This document shows, piece after piece, positions 60,442-64,000 of a DNA stretch of 64,000 bases. Numbering within the stretch: position 1 is the stretch's first letter; each line of letters begins with the position of its first letter. The stretch is from Bradyrhizobium sp. CCBAU 51627. Its GTDB lineage: Bacteria > Pseudomonadota > Alphaproteobacteria > Rhizobiales > Xanthobacteraceae. The notes beneath the pieces are model-generated. The model was not told the DNA's origin. It was given only the letters and a program-made list of their open reading frames with translations, and searched no databases. A program made the position numbers and the translations under genes. The stretch lies in assembly GCF_028128765.1 (NCBI RefSeq), contig NZ_LBJG01000017.1, forward strand, positions 105,502-169,501, given 5' to 3'.

Positions 60442-60775
60442 CGCCCAGCCAAATCGTTCTCACTCGTAGCCAGCTGAGACAGCCACAACTTCATCTTTCA
60501 TCGGCCTGCGACCACGGCATGAGATTTGCTCTGCTGGCTGAGACGCTGCGGAACCCTATTCGCGGCGAGAGGCACAGCAAGGAAGGAAACGACTTGCCAA
60601 ATCTGCGATTGGAGACAGTTTACGTCACCGGCAATATCTCCAGCAGCATTCTGGGGAATACAAATGTAAGCGGCGGCACCACGCGAAAGGTGAAGCATCA
60701 AGTTGGTACGCACCGATCGGGCTCGGCGGCGAAATACCCTCGCGCCGATATTTTCACTCGTCGCCGTCGGACAAA

Positions 60776-60790
60776 TGGCAGGCCTTTTGC
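60776..60790 (+). promoter_or_regulatory. Sigma-54 (-24/-12) promoter upstream of the EctC-like gene
   Basis: TGGC-AGGCCTT-TTGC on the plus strand, with GG and GC correctly spaced. The predicted transcript would start near 60802, about 150 bp before the EctC-like ATG. Confidence 0.55.
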
Positions 60791-60951
60791 GTGTAGCCGA
60801 TCCCATGCGACTGCTGCACGGGCTCTCCGCGACCGACGGTTGGTTGTTTCGACAGACCGCAGTCGGCCGCGCGACAGGGAGGTCGCAGTTCCGGGCAAGA
60901 ACAATGGCCAGCTTTTAGATCGATCACTTCAACCTGCACCGGGCAATCGAT

Positions 60952-61338
60952 ATGATTGTGCGTAGCCTGCGCGACGTCGAAGCATCCGATCACTTCGTCG
61001 ATTGGGGCAATGGTACTAGCCACCGCCTTCTGACGGATAAGGACGGCATGGGTTTTAGCATCTGCCACACCGTGGTGCGCGCTAACACCGTTTCGCTTCT
61101 GCAATACCGGAATCATCTGGAAGCCTGCTATTGCATCGGCGGCGAGGGCGAGGTCGAGGACATGGACGGCAATGTCTTTCCCATTCGCAAGGGTGACATG
61201 TATGTGCTTGACAAGCATGACAAGCATTTCCTGCGCGGGGGACGGGACAACGACATGATCCTCGTGAGCATCTTCAACCCGCCCCTCACCGGGACCGAGC
61301 GCCACAAGCTGGGCGACCCGGCAGGCTCCACATATTGA
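60952..61338 (+). CDS. ectC: Solitary L-ectoine synthase-like cupin (EctC)
   Basis: EctC closes the ectoine ring from N-acetyl-diaminobutyrate. The 128-residue cupin begins [10 protein letters not shown] and keeps the iron ligands at Glu57 (NHLEACYC), Tyr84 (GDMYVLD) and His92 ([11 protein letters not shown]). The substrate pocket differs: the usual Asn-Trp near residue 21 is GTS here, and the common THIHYK stretch before the ligand Glu reads VSLLQYR. No ectA or ectB is in the window, so it cannot make ectoine alone. It lies 547 bp before an NRPS gene on the same strand. A sigma-54 promoter precedes it. The fold is certain; the substrate may not be the standard one. Confidence 0.85.
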   Translation: MIVRSLRDVEASDHFVDWGNGTSHRLLTDKDGMGFSICHTVVRANTVSLLQYRNHLEACYCIGGEGEVEDMDGNVFPIRKGDMYVLDKHDKHFLRGGRDNDMILVSIFNPPLTGTERHKLGDPAGSTY

Positions 61339-61885
61339 GCGATGCGAAGAAGCGCCAATCCAATATGAACTGCCGCTAATTGCGAGAAGCATTTACTCGA
61401 GCGATCTAGCACTGCCTCGTACCGCACGCGCGGACCTTTTACGAAAGGCGCACGCGATGCGGTTAGGCTGAGCTGACAAAGTACTTTGGCATTCCAGGTC
61501 CATTTTCCCTTGCCCGGAATACCGGGCGGGCGGGGGCTTGTGCCGATTGATACCGCGCTCAGTTGTACGATGTCTGGCGACGCTGTTGGACAGCTGACAC
61601 AGCAGTGCTGTGGCTATCGCACTGATTGCACTCGATTTCACCTTTGGCACGATACATGCGTAATCGTCTAAAGGGCGCCATAGAGGAGAAATCGTTCGAT
61701 GAGGACGCTTGCCAGAAACTCTGACGCGGTTGAGTGGCTGCGGCGATACTGCTGACACCATATTATTTGGTGATGCGGAAGGTTGGCAGGAAGATTGAGT
61801 GATCTGCTTCGACGAAGGGTTTCGTCACATCAATGCGGACCAGCCAAGGCCCGATAACAGATCCGAACCGATGTGAGCGATTTGC
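61339..61885. other. Region between EctC-like gene and NRPS
   Basis: No supported gene. A small hairpin (CCCGG-AATA-CCGGG) lies near 61516. Confidence 0.4.
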
Positions 61886-64000
61886 GTGAATCAAGAAAGT
61901 CGCCTTCCGATCTTGAGCGATGAGCAGGAGCAGAGCATATCTGCCGCGCATGAACGGCTGGCGCGTGGGGAGGAGTTTTGGCGACGGCGGCTCGAGCAGT
62001 TTAGCAGATTGCATCCTCCTTTCGTCTCATCGTCCGTGGCTGCGGCGCCTTCCCGATGGCAGTCGAGTTCATGGTTTAGCCAAGGCGGTTTGGCTAAGCT
62101 TTCCCCACAAGATCGCTCGGAATATTTGGTAGCGGCTTGGCTGATCTATCTCGCTCGGATCACGGGGCAAAAAGAGCTTCAACTGGGATGGAAGCCCGCA
62201 TGGGACCGATTGCAAACTGGCTCCAAACTCTTAATGGCCTCCGTCGTGCCGATGGATGTTTGCATTGAGCTTGCTCTCGATTTTGAAGAAGTGCGCAAAA
62301 CCGTAGCGGCCGAAGTCGCTCAGCTGAGGGCGCACGCTAGCTTTACCCGAGATCTTATCGCGCGCTGCCCGACATTGCGAGGAGTGGAGGCGCTACGGGC
62401 GTGCCAGCCTTGGCCGATTGGTATTGCAATCACGACAGAGAGCTGTCCCGTCGCTGACGATCTGACGACGAGCCACAAGGCTGGCCAACCCTTATGCGGC
62501 GATTTGCTGACCTTGGAGGTTGGCGCTCTGGATGGGAGCTTCCGCTGGCATTTTGACGCCGCTCGATTAGCGCCCAAGCAGATCGACCGCATGACGCAGC
62601 ATTTGCAAACGTTGTTACGCGGCGTGATGGCCGATGCTGGGCAGCCTGTCGGCCGAATAGACATTCTGGCCGCCGACGAACGCGCGTATCTACTTGAGGA
62701 TTTGAATCGGACGGAGGCGCCTTATCCGTTTGAGCGATGTATCCATGAGCTGTTCGAGGCGCAGGTGCAAAAGGCACCGGAAGCGGTGGCGGTGGTCTAT
62801 GAGAAAGAGAGACTGAGCTATGGCGAGCTCAATGCGCGGGCCAACCGGCTGGCGCATCATTTGATCGAGCTCGGGGTCAAGCCGGACCAGCCGGTGGCGA
62901 TCTGCCTCGAACGCAGCCTGGCGATGGTGGTTGGTCTCTTGGCGATCCTGAAAGCGGGTGGCGCGTATCTGCCGCTAGATCCGGCTTATCCGTCGGCGCG
63001 GCTGCGGCAGATTGTTGGCGATGCAGACCCGAAACTGCTGCTTTGCGATGCCGGCGGTCTGACGGCATTGGGTGCGGAGGCCGTGGCCGGTGTGACTGTG
63101 GTCGATCTGGAGACGACCCCGGCCTGGGCCGGGCGGCCGGCTTCGAACCCGGACCTGGGCACGCTTGGCCTCACATCATGCCATCTCGCCTATGTCATCT
63201 ATACCTCCGGCTCAACCGGAATCCCAAAGGGCGTGGAAATGTCCCACGGCGCGCTTGTAAATTCGCTTGCGGGGATTGGCACGTCAAAACTGCGCACACT
63301 TCAATTCGCGACCCTGAACTTCGATGTGTCCTGCCAGGAATTGTTCATCTGTTGGAAGGACGGCGGAGTGCTTGTGCTCGTGCGGGAAGAGACCCGGAGG
63401 CGCTTCTCCGACCTGCTGGAATTTGTAGAGCGGGAAGCGATCGAGCGGCTTTTCCTCCCGTTCGTGGCATTGAATCATTTTGCGGAAGTCTGGAGCACGC
63501 AGCGCGTGCAGCTGCCCTCCTTAAGAGAGCTTTATACTGCCGGCGAGCGATTGCAGGCCACTCCACTGCTCAGGGCGTTCTTCGAAGCACATCCGAACGC
63601 GAGATTGATCAATCAATATGGGTCCACGGAAATCAGCGTCATTTCCGAGCACCACCTTGCAGCTGATCCGTCATGTTGGGCCCAGATGCCTCACGTCGGG
63701 CGTCCAATTGCCAACACGCGGGTGTACCTGCTGGATGGCTATGGCGCGCCCGTGCCGTTCGGCGCGGTCGGCGAGCTTTACATTGGCGGGGCGGGGGTGG
63801 CACGGGGCTACCTCAACCGCCCTGAGCTGACCGCCGAACGCTTCATCGCCAGTCCCTTTGTCGAGGGCGATCGGCTGTACCGGACCGGCGACCTTGCACG
63901 TTATCTGCCGGACGGCAATCTTGAGTTCCTGGGCCGCAACGACGATCAGGTGAAGATCCGCGGCTACCGCATCGAGCCGGGCGAGATCGTCGCGCGGCTT
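61886..64000 (+). CDS. Nonribosomal peptide synthetase, first module (continues past window)
   Basis: An open frame from a GTG at 61886 (VNQESRLPILSDEQEQSISA) runs to the window end, at least 705 codons. Residues 1-285 resemble the C-terminal lobe of a condensation domain (GSFRWHFDAARLAPKQIDRM) but have no HHxxxDG motif, so condensation is probably inactive. An adenylation domain follows: LSYGELNARANRLAHHL, LKAGGAYLPLDPAYP, YVIYTSGSTGIPKGVEMSH, NQYGSTEIS, GELYIGGAGVARGYLNRPEL and LYRTGDLARYLPDGN to IRGYRIEPGEI. The specificity positions read D-V-Q-F-Y-A-Q-V-I, closest to proline-type codes. The upstream in-frame stop at 61874 fixes the start region; the ribosome site is weak. Confidence 0.9.
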   Translation, partial: MNQESRLPILSDEQEQSISAAHERLARGEEFWRRRLEQFSRLHPPFVSSSVAAAPSRWQSSSWFSQGGLAKLSPQDRSEYLVAAWLIYLARITGQKELQLGWKPAWDRLQTGSKLLMASVVPMDVCIELALDFEEVRKTVAAEVAQLRAHASFTRDLIARCPTLRGVEALRACQPWPIGIAITTESCPVADDLTTSHKAGQPLCGDLLTLEVGALDGSFRWHFDAARLAPKQIDRMTQHLQTLLRGVMADAGQPVGRIDILAADERAYLLEDLNRTEAPYPFERCIHELFEAQVQKAPEAVAVVYEKERLSYGELNARANRLAHHLIELGVKPDQPVAICLERSLAMVVGLLAILKAGGAYLPLDPAYPSARLRQIVGDADPKLLLCDAGGLTALGAEAVAGVTVVDLETTPAWAGRPASNPDLGTLGLTSCHLAYVIYTSGSTGIPKGVEMSHGALVNSLAGIGTSKLRTLQFATLNFDVSCQELFICWKDGGVLVLVREETRRRFSDLLEFVEREAIERLFLPFVALNHFAEVWSTQRVQLPSLRELYTAGERLQATPLLRAFFEAHPNARLINQYGSTEISVISEHHLAADPSCWAQMPHVGRPIANTRVYLLDGYGAPVPFGAVGELYIGGAGVARGYLNRPELTAERFIASPFVEGDRLYRTGDLARYLPDGNLEFLGRNDDQVKIRGYRIEPGEIVARL

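Larger units (their letters stand above)
60151..60951. other. Control region upstream of the EctC-like gene
   Basis: No gene is supported, although a plus-strand frame around 60594-60965 (TTG start after AAGGAAGG) is conceivable. It holds a TGT-N10-ACA element and a good -24/-12 match, annotated separately. Confidence 0.4.

Noticed and set aside
60535..60549. Second sigma-54-like element (TGGC-N7-CTGC)
   Set aside because: The -12 element lacks TTGC; kept only as a note. Such matches occur by chance about once or twice in 64 kb.
60519..60965. 148-residue plus-strand frame before the EctC-like gene
   Set aside because: It overlaps the control region and the ectC start, with a low-complexity, Arg-rich second half and no known motif.

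Overview
The window looks like part of the symbiosis island of a slow-growing soybean-type rhizobium, most likely Bradyrhizobium and closest in content to B. elkanii-type strains. The grounds are a complete rhizobitoxine operon (rtxACDEFG), a NifA/sigma-54-controlled groESL pair, a NoeI-like methyltransferase, sulfate-activation genes of the NodPQ type, a BioR-controlled biotin cluster, and many short Bradyrhizobium-style orphan genes separated by long degraded intergenic stretches. Species assignment is inference; no rRNA or core gene is present.

Layout. 1-1.5 kb: groEL (cut by the window edge) and groES on the minus strand, with a -24/-12 promoter and a NifA-type site upstream. 2.3-5.2 kb: an FkbM methyltransferase and a flavin-dependent acyl-CoA-dehydrogenase-like monooxygenase. 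7.2-10.9 kb: secreted carbonic anhydrase, secreted nuclease and a secreted unknown, all minus strand. 11.8-14.5 kb: a cobalamin riboswitch driving metE. 15-20.2 kb: small orphan genes and an amidinotransferase. 21.3-25.4 kb: sulfotransferase plus nodP/nodQ, a PAPS synthesis and use cassette. 27.6-35.6 kb: six tightly coupled rtx genes. 36-39 kb: an outer-membrane barrel gene with its own NifA/sigma-54 promoter, a truncated duplicate of it, and an IS3-family remnant. 39.8-41.9 kb: a block of decayed genes. 41.9-44.6 kb: a large Tat-type exported protein. 46.4-49.6 kb: pabA/pabB, a Dabb protein and bioR. 49.7-57.2 kb: bioB-panD-bioF-bioD-bioA and panB-panC. 57.5-60.2 kb: small orphan genes. 61-64 kb: a diverged solitary ectoine-synthase-like gene followed by the start of a nonribosomal peptide synthetase that leaves the window.

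How the parts work together. Several genes carry the sequence marks of low-oxygen NifA control (groESL, the outer-membrane barrel, probably the EctC-like gene), which fits expression in nodules. Rhizobitoxine lowers host ethylene. The biotin, pantothenate, p-aminobenzoate and methionine genes form a vitamin/cofactor supply set. The sulfotransferase-NodPQ set and the NoeI-like enzyme could decorate a surface glycan or Nod factor.

The two loci most worth attention are the EctC-like/NRPS locus at the right end and the rtxD/rtxG pair, which resembles a gamma-glutamyl add-and-remove system within toxin biosynthesis.
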